From: Tissierellales bacterium
GTDB taxonomy: Bacteria > Bacillota > Clostridia > Tissierellales > Sedimentibacteraceae
DNA: 55,690 nt
Direction of reading: 5' to 3'
Assembly (NCBI GenBank): GCA_018433765.1
Contig: JAHDQO010000014.1
Location: 1 to 55,690, forward strand
Positions 17,221 through 24,760 of the stretch are shown one piece after another (the stretch's first letter is position 1; every line of letters starts with the position of its first letter). The notes beneath the pieces were generated by a model. It saw only the letters and a program-made list of their open reading frames with translations. It had not been told where the DNA came from and did not search any database. The translations under genes and the position numbers were made by a program.

Positions 17221-17355
17221 TTAATACAATTTAATAAGTTTACTTTTTAAATAATCTAATTTTATATCTAGCTTCTTTTCAATTAAGTCTACTCTATCAT
17301 ATTTATTGTCTAAATTGAATTTATGCGAATAGTATGAAGAGAACATATCAAACAT
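17221..17355 (-). CDS. Small protein of 44 residues, unknown
   Basis: ATG at 17355 is preceded by AAGGGGG at a good distance and opens a 44-codon frame (MFDMFSSYYSHKF... ending KLIKLY). The protein is rich in Lys, Asp, Leu and Tyr and looks like a single amphipathic helix without a membrane segment. I do not recognise a family. The strong ribosome binding site in a 460-bp gap is the main support. A second purine-rich AGGGAGGGGG lies about 70 bp upstream without an ATG, GTG or TTG at the right distance, so a further short peptide gene there is doubtful. Confidence 0.5.
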   Translation of the reverse strand: MFDMFSSYYSHKFNLDNKYDRVDLIEKKLDIKLDYLKSKLIKLY

Positions 17356-17568
17356 ATTATTAACCCCCTTGTAGTTTAATTTTTTGCATAGCTAATACTT
17401 CTTCTTTAGTTAGTTTCCCCCTCCCTAAACAATTTTTCCCTTAATCATTATAGTCAAAACATATAGATATTACCACAACTTTTTATAGGTATTTTTAAAT
17501 TCAATAAATTGTTAATTAAAAAGGCTTTTTGCTTATTTTTATTTCCTTATTTAGCAATATATGTAATT

Positions 17569-17606
17569 AAAATAAGAGATTTCAGTTTCCTAAAATCTCT
17601 TATTTT
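17569..17606. terminator. Bidirectional terminator downstream of the CPBP-like gene
   Basis: AATAAGAGATTT (17571-17582) pairs with AAATCTCTTATT (17593-17604). Runs of T on the plus side and A/T-rich sequence on the minus side allow it to act on either strand. It directly follows the stop of the minus-strand membrane gene. Confidence 0.75.
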
Positions 17607-17614
17607 TTCTATAT

Positions 17615-18283
17615 TTATTTCATATAATCTTTAATTATAAATCTCTTTCTAATCCAAAAAGTACAAACTCTTTGTAATCCATGTATTATCATTGTAACTA
17701 TAATATTACCAGTATTCACATATATAATACCTATCCATATGGAAAACCAAAATGAAGCTGTAATCTCATATATTATTTTTGATGTAATTATTTTCTTGCC
17801 ACCTATAACTTCTTGAACAATTATAAATTGAACCCAAATTAAAGCATTTAAAAATATGCTTAATGTTATTTGTCCATAAATAACATCATTAACTCCTAAC
17901 ACAACAAATAAGTTTTGGACTAACAACCTCTGAGGTATTTCCATTGAAGCACCGTTTAAAAAATTCTCTATCTTAAAAACGTCACTCTCGTTATACCTTT
18001 TTCCTATATACGCAATAAAGGAAGTAGGTATTATACAAATTAATATTAATAGAATATTTTTTAAATTCCACAAGTTATTTATTTCTAAGAAAAAGATATT
18101 TGATGGATATATTTTATAAATTATAATAAAGAAAATTAAACTCCAAAACTGAAATAAATAAGAATTTTTAAAATTTTTCTTATAAATTCTTTTAATTATT
18201 AAAGTAGAAAAAATTACTAGACTATACAATAAACAAATTACAAGAGAAACTATGATATATTTTAAAACTATACTTAAAATCAT
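17615..18283 (-). CDS. Divergent CPBP-like integral membrane protein
   Basis: 222 residues with about six to seven hydrophobic helices. The segment ASMEIPQRLLVQNLF looks like a weakened form of the first CPBP motif (EExxxR; only one Glu remains, with R four positions on). VTMIIHGLQRV resembles the last His motif. CPBP proteins include Rce1-type intramembrane proteases and bacteriocin self-immunity proteins. With one of the paired Glu missing, catalytic activity is doubtful. The protein is basic at its C-terminus. It has no clear operon partner. Confidence 0.6.
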   Translation of the reverse strand: MILSIVLKYIIVSLVICLLYSLVIFSTLIIKRIYKKNFKNSYLFQFWSLIFFIIIYKIYPSNIFFLEINNLWNLKNILLILICIIPTSFIAYIGKRYNESDVFKIENFLNGASMEIPQRLLVQNLFVVLGVNDVIYGQITLSIFLNALIWVQFIIVQEVIGGKKIITSKIIYEITASFWFSIWIGIIYVNTGNIIVTMIIHGLQRVCTFWIRKRFIIKDYMK

Positions 18284-18400
18284 ACAATTCTACCCTTCTT
18301 TTATATATACTTAAAAGTATTTATACCTAATTTTAGTTTTGCTGTTTATTTTTGTCAAGTTACATTAAATTAAAGATAGACTATTCAACATTTAAAAATA

Positions 18401-18435
18401 AAAACCTTTCAAATCATTAATATTTGAAAGGTTTT
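18401..18435 (-). terminator. Terminator of the tRNA-Lys(CUU) transcript
   Basis: A 14-bp stem (18401-18414 with 18422-18435) and a 7-nt loop begin 4 bp after the tRNA CCA end. T-rich sequence follows on the minus strand. Confidence 0.85.
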
Positions 18436-18439
18436 TCTA

Positions 18440-18515
18440 TGGTGACCCATCAGGGGCTCGAACCCTGGACACCCTGATTAAGAGTCAGGTGCTCTGCCAA
18501 CTGAGCTAATGAGTC
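18440..18515 (-). tRNA. tRNA-Lys: tRNA-Lys (anticodon CUU)
   Basis: A 76-nt cloverleaf with encoded CCA. Acceptor strands GACTCAT/ATGGGTC include one T-G pair. The D-arm is GCTCAGTTGGCAGAGC. The anticodon is CTT in CTGACTCTTAATCAG. The T-arm holds GGTTCGAGCC. It is preceded by one tRNA-5'-like module in its leader. Confidence 0.95.
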
Positions 18516-18635
18516 GCTTTATTTAATTTTTATGTGTTATTTAAATTTTATTCTTTATCTATAGCGTACCACTAAGCGATATACACGAAATCATAGATTT
18601 CGGTCTCCTGCTTATACCAACTGAGCTAATGAGTC
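18516..18635 (-). repeat. Single 120-bp tRNA-5'-like module upstream of tRNA-Lys(CUU)
   Basis: The module is homologous over its full length to the three units at 15362-15718. Its tRNA-like part (18635-18615) begins GACTCAT, matching the acceptor strand of the local tRNA rather than the GACCCAT of the other locus, but it has the TTGGTA D-loop of the other locus. It then continues TAAGC, GAAATC-TAT-GATTTC, GCTTA and GTGG. It lies within the leader of the tRNA transcript. Confidence 0.88.
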
Positions 18636-18658
18636 GCTTCATTTTTGCCGCCTTTTAT

Positions 18659-18687
18659 ATACTACATCTTTAGGTTAATATTGTCAA
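18659..18687 (-). promoter_or_regulatory. Promoter of the tRNA-Lys(CUU) transcript
   Basis: TTGACA (18687-18682), 17 bp and TAGTAT (18664-18659) stand upstream of the module. The start would be near 18652, giving a leader of about 137 nt. Confidence 0.75.
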
Positions 18688-18707
18688 TATGTAAAGATAT
18701 CATTTTA

Positions 18708-18737
18708 GAAAGGATTTTGATAAATCAAAATCCTTTC
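18708..18737 (-). terminator. Hairpin after dctM, probable operon end
   Basis: A 13-bp perfect stem GAAAGGATTTTGA/TCAAAATCCTTTC with a 4-nt loop follows the dctM stop. There is no good T-run on the minus strand, so it may stabilise the 3' end rather than terminate on its own. Confidence 0.6.
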
Positions 18738-18762
18738 CTTAAAGCTAAATAATAATTAGATA

Positions 18763-20043
18763 TCAGTTAAACATATTTGGTATTGCCATTGTTATGGCAG
18801 GTATATACATTACCATGAGTACAATAGCTACCATAGCTATCATAAAAGGCAGTACTGCTTTTGCGGCCTTTTGTATTGGCACTTCTCCTATGCCGCATGT
18901 TATAAATAACACTGCTCCAACAGGAGGCGTATATAGCCCTATCGCAAGCGACATTATAATAAATATTCCAAACTGAACTGAGTCCATTCCTAATTGATTA
19001 GCTATAGGCAGGAATATTGGAACAAATATTATAAGTGCTGGCGTCAAGTCCATTACAGTTCCTACTATTAAAAATATTAAAAACATCATTAATATAAGTA
19101 AATGTTCATTAGTTGTGATTGAAAACATAAAGTCTGCAATCACTTGAGGAACATGTGCATAAGCTAACAAGAAACCAAATATAGAAGATGCACCTATTAA
19201 AAACAAAACTGCCGCAGTTGTTAATGCACTCTTATACAGCATTTTAGGTATGTCTTTGAATTTAACAGACTTATACAAAAAAACTGATATTATAAATGAA
19301 TAAAATGCAGCAATTACGGCTGACTCTGTCGGTGTAAATATTCCTCCAAGTATACCTCCAAGAATAATTACAAAAGTAAAAAGTGGAATTATACCTTCTA
19401 TTATCGACCTGACAATTTCGTTAAATGGTCTCCCTTTCTCAGCTTTGTAACCTCTTTTTACAGAAATAATATATGCAACTACCATCAAAGATAATCCAAC
19501 TAATATTCCCGGTATTACCCCTGCCAAAAACATACCTGAAATAGATACCGATCCTGCTACCATTGCATACACTATCATTGCATTGCTTGGAGGTATTATT
19601 ATGCCTATTGTTGCACTTGTAGCAGTTACTGCAACAGAAAAATCTTTCTGATATCCCGCCTTATTCATTGTAGGTATTAATATAGTACCTATTGATGATA
19701 CATCCGCTGTAGCTGAACCAGAAACTCCACCAAACAGCATACTCGCAAGAATATTAACGTGAGCTAGTCCTCCTCTTATTCTGCCAACAAAAATGTTTGC
19801 AACATTTATTAACTTTTGTGAAATATTTCCCGCTGACATAAATTCTCCTGCTAAAACAAAGAAAGGTATACACATAAGCGGAAAAGAATCCACTCCATTA
19901 AATATTTTCTGTACTATTAACGTAAGAGGTAAAGGTGAATCAAGTGATAAAATAGCACATACAGATGACAGCACTATAGCATACGCTACTGGCATCTCAA
20001 GTAATATGAAAATAACTAACGAAACAAACAAAACAACTATCAT
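18763..20043 (-). CDS. dctM: TRAP transporter large permease (DctM type)
   Basis: 426 residues and about 12 hydrophobic helices with typical DctM sequences (PFFVLAGEFMSAGNISQKLI; FGGVSGSATADVSSIGTILIP; TPTESAVIAAFYSF). It forms the sodium-coupled transport channel of a TRAP system with DctQ and the lipoprotein DctP. Its ATG overlaps the dctQ stop as ATGA, and the GGAGG lies inside dctQ. Gene order iolC-iolJ-iolB-dctP-dctQ-dctM on one strand suggests that the imported solute feeds the IolB/IolC/IolJ steps. Confidence 0.92.
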   Translation of the reverse strand: MIVVLFVSLVIFILLEMPVAYAIVLSSVCAILSLDSPLPLTLIVQKIFNGVDSFPLMCIPFFVLAGEFMSAGNISQKLINVANIFVGRIRGGLAHVNILASMLFGGVSGSATADVSSIGTILIPTMNKAGYQKDFSVAVTATSATIGIIIPPSNAMIVYAMVAGSVSISGMFLAGVIPGILVGLSLMVVAYIISVKRGYKAEKGRPFNEIVRSIIEGIIPLFTFVIILGGILGGIFTPTESAVIAAFYSFIISVFLYKSVKFKDIPKMLYKSALTTAAVLFLIGASSIFGFLLAYAHVPQVIADFMFSITTNEHLLILMMFLIFLIVGTVMDLTPALIIFVPIFLPIANQLGMDSVQFGIFIIMSLAIGLYTPPVGAVLFITCGIGEVPIQKAAKAVLPFMIAMVAIVLMVMYIPAITMAIPNMFN

Positions 20044-20522
20044 CTTTTACCTCCTATAACTTTTTTGCTAATTGTATAATAAATTTTTTCTATGGAATTT
20101 AATATCATAATTACTCCACTTATAGGAATTATCGCATATACTGGTGTCATAGTAAAAGACATTGATGATGCTGTTTTTAGTTTTCCAGCAAGCATAAACT
20201 TATAACCATATACAGTTATTATTAAACCTGTGATAAAACACAAAATGTAACTTGTACTCCAAATAATTTTTTTTATGTTTGGATTTTCAATACTTTCTGA
20301 TATTAAAGTCAACCCTAAATGTGAGCCTGTTTTTATTCCCATAGCTCCAGCCAAAAAAGCCAGCCATATCATCAAATACTTAGCTAATTCTTCAGACCAA
20401 GTTGAAGGATCGTCTAGAACAAAACGTGTAAAGACTTGCCATAATACTATTAAACTCATTGCAACCAAAACTATAATTATTAAATATTCCATAATTTTAT
20501 CAACTAAACTTTTAATCTTCAA
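20040..20522 (-). CDS. dctQ: TRAP transporter small permease (DctQ type)
   Basis: About 160 residues with four membrane helices and the DctQ signature PSTWSEELAKYLMIWLAFLAGA. I place the start at TTG 20522 because AGGAG lies 7 bases upstream. The longer frame from 20564 would begin inside a strong hairpin and has no ribosome binding site. It helps assemble the DctM channel. It overlaps dctM by 4 bp. Confidence 0.85.
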   Translation of the reverse strand: MKIKSLVDKIMEYLIIIVLVAMSLIVLWQVFTRFVLDDPSTWSEELAKYLMIWLAFLAGAMGIKTGSHLGLTLISESIENPNIKKIIWSTSYILCFITGLIITVYGYKFMLAGKLKTASSMSFTMTPVYAIIPISGVIMILNSIEKIYYTISKKVIGGKR

Positions 20523-20557
20523 TGTCTTACTCCTAAAATAAAATTTAAATAAATTTA

Positions 20558-20597
20558 ATATCAATCAAATAGAATTTGATTCCTATTTGATTGATAT
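20558..20597 (-). terminator. Intercistronic hairpin between dctP and dctQ
   Basis: A 15-bp perfect stem (20558-20572 with 20583-20597) with a 10-nt loop lies 8 bp after the dctP stop. No U-run follows. Hairpins in this place usually protect or partly insulate the upstream message, so that the binding protein is made in excess over its permeases. Confidence 0.6.
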
Positions 20598-20605
20598 ACA
20601 TTATA

Positions 20606-21634
20606 TTATTTAGTATTTATTATCTTATTTACTAAATCCGAACCAACATCTTCATTACATTCCTCATATATAGGTTGTAATTTTTCTATTAATTTAGCTT
20701 TTTCATCATCAGGAAATTCTTTAACGCTTGCACCATCTTCTAATGCTTTTTGTAAATATCCTTCATCAACACTTTTAAAATGTTCTATTTCCCAAGTTTG
20801 AGAAGCATCTGCAGCTTTTTGTACAAATTCCTGCTGCTCTGGATTTAATTTATTCCAAGCTGACATACTCATGATTAACACACTAGGCATTCTATAGTGA
20901 GCAGTTTTTGTAATATAAGGTGCAACCTCATACTGCTTTGATGTATATATAGTTGAATAGTTATTTTCTCCTGCTTCAACAACTCCTTGCTGTAATGATG
21001 TATAAAGTTCTCCAAAGTTCATTGGTGTTGGAGATGCTCCCATAGCTTCAAATGATTTTTGTATAATAGAAGATGTCATAGTCCTAATTTTAACGCCTTG
21101 AAAATCTTCTGCTTTTTCTATGAATTTACTGTTATGATATACGTTTCTAGAACCATCTTCATAGAAAGTAAGTAATTTAAAACCTTTTTCTTCGAATTTT
21201 TGTTTGAAGAAATCTCCTACTTCTCCATTTAAAACATTCCAATAATGCTCATTATCTCTAAATAAGAAAGGTAAATTAAATACTTCTAGTTCTTTTATAA
21301 ATGATGCCATATTAGCTGTGGCAACACGAGTCATTTCAATTGTACCAAGATTTAAGCCTTCAATACTTGCAGGCTCACTACCTAATTGTGCGTCAAAGTA
21401 TACATCAACTTTTACAGAGCCATTTGAGTTTTTACTTACTTCTTCTGAGAAATAAGTCAATCCTTCACTTACTGGATTGGTAGCTGGTGTAGATTGAGAT
21501 AGTTTTAAGACTACTTCTTCAGCTTGCTTTGGTTCTTCTGGATTTGTCTGTGGTTTTGCATCACCTTTTCCAGAACATGCAGTTACAGAAAATATCATTG
21601 TTAAACATAGAATAAAAATTAAACTTTTTTTCAT
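20606..21634 (-). CDS. dctP: TRAP transporter solute-binding lipoprotein (DctP type)
   Basis: 342 residues with a lipoprotein signal peptide (lipobox SVTAC, Cys20), followed by the DctP fold. Family stretches include FNLPFLFRDNEHYWNVL, GVKIRTMTSSIIQKSFEAMGASPTPM and the ligand-stacking region YTSLQQGVVEAGENNYSTIY. The Arg in GVKIRTM is where the carboxylate of acidic ligands normally binds, so an acidic solute is expected. AGGAGG precedes the start. Together with iolB, iolC and iolJ this suggests a uronate- or ketogluconate-like ligand, which is inference. Confidence 0.9.
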   Translation of the reverse strand: MKKSLIFILCLTMIFSVTACSGKGDAKPQTNPEEPKQAEEVVLKLSQSTPATNPVSEGLTYFSEEVSKNSNGSVKVDVYFDAQLGSEPASIEGLNLGTIEMTRVATANMASFIKELEVFNLPFLFRDNEHYWNVLNGEVGDFFKQKFEEKGFKLLTFYEDGSRNVYHNSKFIEKAEDFQGVKIRTMTSSIIQKSFEAMGASPTPMNFGELYTSLQQGVVEAGENNYSTIYTSKQYEVAPYITKTAHYRMPSVLIMSMSAWNKLNPEQQEFVQKAADASQTWEIEHFKSVDEGYLQKALEDGASVKEFPDDEKAKLIEKLQPIYEECNEDVGSDLVNKIINTK

Positions 21635-21690
21635 TTTTAAATTCCTCCTAAGAATGCTTTTATTTTGTTTAAACTTAAATGATAACTTTT

Positions 21691-22482
21691 TTATATTTCA
21701 GGCCAATACTTTGCACCCGGTTTCTCAACCCATAAATGTTCTTCTTCAAATGTAGGTTTTATATAAGGATTTCCTTTTAAATGCCTTATAATCCATAAAA
21801 AGTACATAGCATATCCCGGAGCAGCAACTTGAGGATGTACTAAGTCAGGATCTATTGTCACCGTATCATTATGTTCTAAAAGAACACCATCATCTCCTAG
21901 CTTTAATAAACCAAATCCATTTTCAGGATAAAATTTATAATAGTAAATTTCAGGTTGATTGTGTGAATGTGATGGGAAACCTGCCCATTTTCCTGGATAA
22001 TGCACATCTTCACCAAACATAAAGTTTGATTCTGGAGCAAGAGATTTATCCATTAATGTTTTAACAATTCTAGTACCGGTTCCATTCATTGAACCTTCTC
22101 CTCTTGTTTCGATTACTGAATTATTCTTGTCTCTTACTATTGAATTAAATCTTATATTGTTTTTAGTTCTAAAAACTGCAACTTCACTATCTTCACAAAT
22201 ACCTGTAACTTTAACTTCTACATCATAAGGTACATTAAGTGCTATAAAATCATTGTCTAGAAAACTTTCTCGTTTGAAAATTTTAGTGTTGTTTTCCCAC
22301 TTTATTTCTATTCCACCATAGAGAAGCAAAAAAACCTTTTCCAATTCGTTATTATCTTGATACTTAGTTCCATTAGTTAGTTTAAGTATGCCATAATCCA
22401 TCATCATTTCACTACATCTACCATTAATTTCAGTAATGCTGTTATATCCAATTTTAAATGGTTCTTTTTGTTGTATTTTCAT
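21691..22482 (-). CDS. iolB: 5-deoxy-glucuronate isomerase
   Basis: 263 residues of the IolB cupin family. The enzyme converts 5-deoxy-D-glucuronate to 2-deoxy-5-keto-D-gluconate in inositol breakdown. Conserved segments are GEGSMNGTGTRIV, the metal-binding FPSHSHNQPEIYYYKF and HPQVAAPGYAMYFLWIIRH. The length is close to the usual 270. It lies downstream of iolJ (38 bp gap) and upstream of the TRAP genes (56 bp gap), all on one strand. The preceding pathway steps (IolG, IolE, IolD) are not encoded nearby. Confidence 0.9.
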   Translation of the reverse strand: MKIQQKEPFKIGYNSITEINGRCSEMMMDYGILKLTNGTKYQDNNELEKVFLLLYGGIEIKWENNTKIFKRESFLDNDFIALNVPYDVEVKVTGICEDSEVAVFRTKNNIRFNSIVRDKNNSVIETRGEGSMNGTGTRIVKTLMDKSLAPESNFMFGEDVHYPGKWAGFPSHSHNQPEIYYYKFYPENGFGLLKLGDDGVLLEHNDTVTIDPDLVHPQVAAPGYAMYFLWIIRHLKGNPYIKPTFEEEHLWVEKPGAKYWPEI

Positions 22483-22520
22483 AGTTAACCTTCCTTTTAT
22501 ATTGTTTAAAATTTATTTTA

Positions 22521-23357
22521 TCAATTATTTGAATCTAGAATATTAAACATTTTCTTAGTAACTTCAATAACTGCCTTTGAGGGTTCAGAAAAAAGTTTTA
22601 TTCTATCAAATTCTTCTGGATTTTTAATTACTTGATGCTTTAATTCTTCTCCAAATGCCATTCTTAAAGACGTGCCTACATTAATTTTACCAACTTTATA
22701 TTTAGTCATCTTTATTAAATCTGTTTCCTTAATACCTGAACCTCCGTGAATTACTATAGGCTTAGATATATTATTTTGTATTTCTTTTAATATGTCAAAG
22801 TTAATTTCTGACTTTGTATGCTGTAGACGGTGTACTTGTCCAACTGCTACAGCAACCCAATCAACATTAGTTTCCGTAGTAAATCTTACTGCATCATCAA
22901 CTTTAGTTAATAAATCTTTCGCATGTCCCGGAATATCTGCATATGGGACAGAACCTATTTCTCCTTCTACAGAAACATCAAAAACCTTTGCTACCTTAGT
23001 AATTTCTTTAGTCCTTTTTATATTTTCTTCAATAGGCAATTGAGATCCATCATACATTACTGAACTAAATCCCGATTTTATAGCCCTTATTATTAAATCA
23101 AAATTCTTGCAGTGATCTAAATGAACACTTATTGGTACTTTAGCATCTTCTGCAATTGCTCTAAGAAGTTTTCCCCAATATTCAATTGGCATATAATCAG
23201 CTGCTAGTTTATTAATCATTAATAGTGAAGGCTTATTCAGTTCCTCTGCAGCCCTAACAACTGCAATAGCATCTTCGTATCCGAATACATTAAACCCGGG
23301 AACAATATAATTACTATTTGCTGCTTCCTTTATAATCGTTTTCATGTTGCAAATCAT
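22521..23357 (-). CDS. iolJ: Class II aldolase, probable 6-phospho-5-dehydro-2-deoxy-D-gluconate aldolase
   Basis: 278 residues of the zinc-dependent class II fructose-bisphosphate aldolase family. Zinc ligands lie in SVHLDHCKNF and VIHGGSGI, and the phosphate-binding GSGI and NVGTSLR segments are present. Next to iolC and iolB the expected reaction is cleavage of the phosphorylated deoxy-ketogluconate to dihydroxyacetone phosphate and malonate semialdehyde. Sequence alone would also fit a tagatose- or fructose-bisphosphate aldolase; the context decides. It starts 2 bp after the iolC stop. Confidence 0.82.
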   Translation of the reverse strand: MICNMKTIIKEAANSNYIVPGFNVFGYEDAIAVVRAAEELNKPSLLMINKLAADYMPIEYWGKLLRAIAEDAKVPISVHLDHCKNFDLIIRAIKSGFSSVMYDGSQLPIEENIKRTKEITKVAKVFDVSVEGEIGSVPYADIPGHAKDLLTKVDDAVRFTTETNVDWVAVAVGQVHRLQHTKSEINFDILKEIQNNISKPIVIHGGSGIKETDLIKMTKYKVGKINVGTSLRMAFGEELKHQVIKNPEEFDRIKLFSEPSKAVIEVTKKMFNILDSNN

Positions 23358-23359
23358 AT

Positions 23360-24352
23360 TTATACCCCTGTATTATCTTTTATAAATTTATTTAATTCTT
23401 CAGATGTTGGCATTGCATCTGAACAATTTAAATCTGAAATTACTATAGATGCTGAAGCACTACCCATTTTCATAGCTTCAGAAATTGTACATCCTTTAAT
23501 TAAATGTGAAATAAATGCCGATGCATATGCATCACCTGCTCCAAATGTTTTCTTGAGTTTTGCAGGAAATATTTCAGACTTATACTCGTCACCTTCATTA
23601 GTCCAAGCTGTAGACCCTTCTTTACCTCTTTTTACTACAACTAGCTTAATACCTTTTTTAATCCAATATAATGCACTGTTTTTATCGCTGTTATTATCTT
23701 TGTTATATAAATATTCAACGACGTCAAATTCTTCTCTTGTTCCAATGATAATATCGCATTTACTACATATTATATTGTAATAGATAGATGTTTCTTCTAA
23801 AGAGTTCCATGTGTAAGGTCTATAATCAATATCAAGCACTACAGTAGTATCATGCTTTTTAGCATAATCAACAGCTAAAATCGCCGCTTCTCTAGAAGGA
23901 CACTTAGCTAATGCTGTACCTGAGATTAAAAGGACTTTAGAATTCTTAATTTTTTCTTCATCAATATCTGAATATGTAAGATTTAAATCTGCAACATTGT
24001 CTCTATACAGTATTCCTCCACAATCGTTAGGAGATTTTATTTCTGTAATTGCAAGACAGTTTTGAGCTTCTTTATCAATAACAATACCACTTGTATCTAT
24101 ATTTTTACTTTTGAAATCATTAATAATAAATTTACCTAAGCCATTATTAGCTACTCTACCAATAAATCCAACTTTTAGTCCTTGTTTAGCTATCCCGACT
24201 GCTATATTAGCAGGAGAGCCGCCAACAGTTCTAGTAAAAGTAACTACATTTTCTAAAGGTCTATTAATTTCATTACAATTAAAATCTATACCTAATCTTC
24301 CTAAACAAGTAACATCTGTATCTGTATTTTGTTTAAATATATATTTTTCCAT
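23360..24352 (-). CDS. iolC: 5-dehydro-2-deoxygluconokinase
   Basis: 330 residues of the PfkB/ribokinase family. It phosphorylates 2-deoxy-5-keto-D-gluconate. IolC-type stretches are LGRLGIDFN, EINRPLENVVTFTRTVGGSPANIAVG and DIDYRPYTW. The catalytic GAGDAYASAF holds the base Asp. ATG 24352 is chosen over GTG 24358 because the GTG is part of the AGGAAGGTG ribosome binding site. It is the first gene of the iol-TRAP operon, behind a consensus promoter and a downstream operator. Confidence 0.9.
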   Translation of the reverse strand: MEKYIFKQNTDTDVTCLGRLGIDFNCNEINRPLENVVTFTRTVGGSPANIAVGIAKQGLKVGFIGRVANNGLGKFIINDFKSKNIDTSGIVIDKEAQNCLAITEIKSPNDCGGILYRDNVADLNLTYSDIDEEKIKNSKVLLISGTALAKCPSREAAILAVDYAKKHDTTVVLDIDYRPYTWNSLEETSIYYNIICSKCDIIIGTREEFDVVEYLYNKDNNSDKNSALYWIKKGIKLVVVKRGKEGSTAWTNEGDEYKSEIFPAKLKKTFGAGDAYASAFISHLIKGCTISEAMKMGSASASIVISDLNCSDAMPTSEELNKFIKDNTGV

Positions 24353-24434
24353 ATTCACCTTCCTAACTAATCTTAGTTTAATGATAAATACATTTTTTAA
24401 TCTTGAAATTAACTAATAATTATAAAAGTTATTT

Positions 24435-24680
24435 TTAGTTATGTTTTATTATTTTTTGTTTTTATTTATTCCGATTTTAACATCACTCAAAATAAAAGTC
24501 AAGAAATATATTTAAATTTATATCAACTGTATAATATTTCTAAGTAAAATTACTGTTAGTTTGAATGATTTTATTTGGTTTTACAAACCGGTATTACAAG
24601 TTATAAGCATAATATTAAAATATTTTTTCACTTATATTTGTTGCTTTTAGTTTTATTTAGTTACGTTTTGTTATTTTTTT
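24435..24680. promoter_or_regulatory. Paired operators for the DeoR-type regulator (24435-24458 and 24657-24680)
   Basis: TTAGTTATGTTTTATTATTTTTTG and TTAGTTACGTTTTGTTATTTTTTT match at 21 of 24 bases in the same orientation, one at each side of the divergent intergenic region. The first lies just after the iol start site, where it would block elongation or initiation. The second lies just upstream of the regulator promoter. Repeats of this T-rich type are usual DeoR-family sites. Looping between them is possible. Confidence 0.65.
24474..24502 (-). promoter_or_regulatory. Promoter of the iolCJB-dctPQM operon
   Basis: TTGACT (24502-24497), 17 bp and TAAAAT (24479-24474). The start would be near 24467, leaving an approximately 115-nt leader that contains the operator repeat. 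Confidence 0.78.
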
Positions 24681-24692
24681 ATTTTGTGAATG

Positions 24693-24721
24693 TTGCATTT
24701 GTTAAAGAACTATGTTAATAT
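24693..24721 (+). promoter_or_regulatory. Promoter of the DeoR-type regulator gene
   Basis: TTGCAT (24693-24698), 17 bp and TAATAT (24716-24721), 12 bp downstream of the second operator copy. Confidence 0.65.
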
Positions 24722-24760
24722 TTTATATACAAAAGTAGTAATAAATTGAGAAGGTGGATA

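Noticed and set aside
18886-20606. TRAP genes as a C4-dicarboxylate transporter
   Set aside because: The Dct names denote the family only. Position in one operon with iolCJB argues for a sugar-acid solute.
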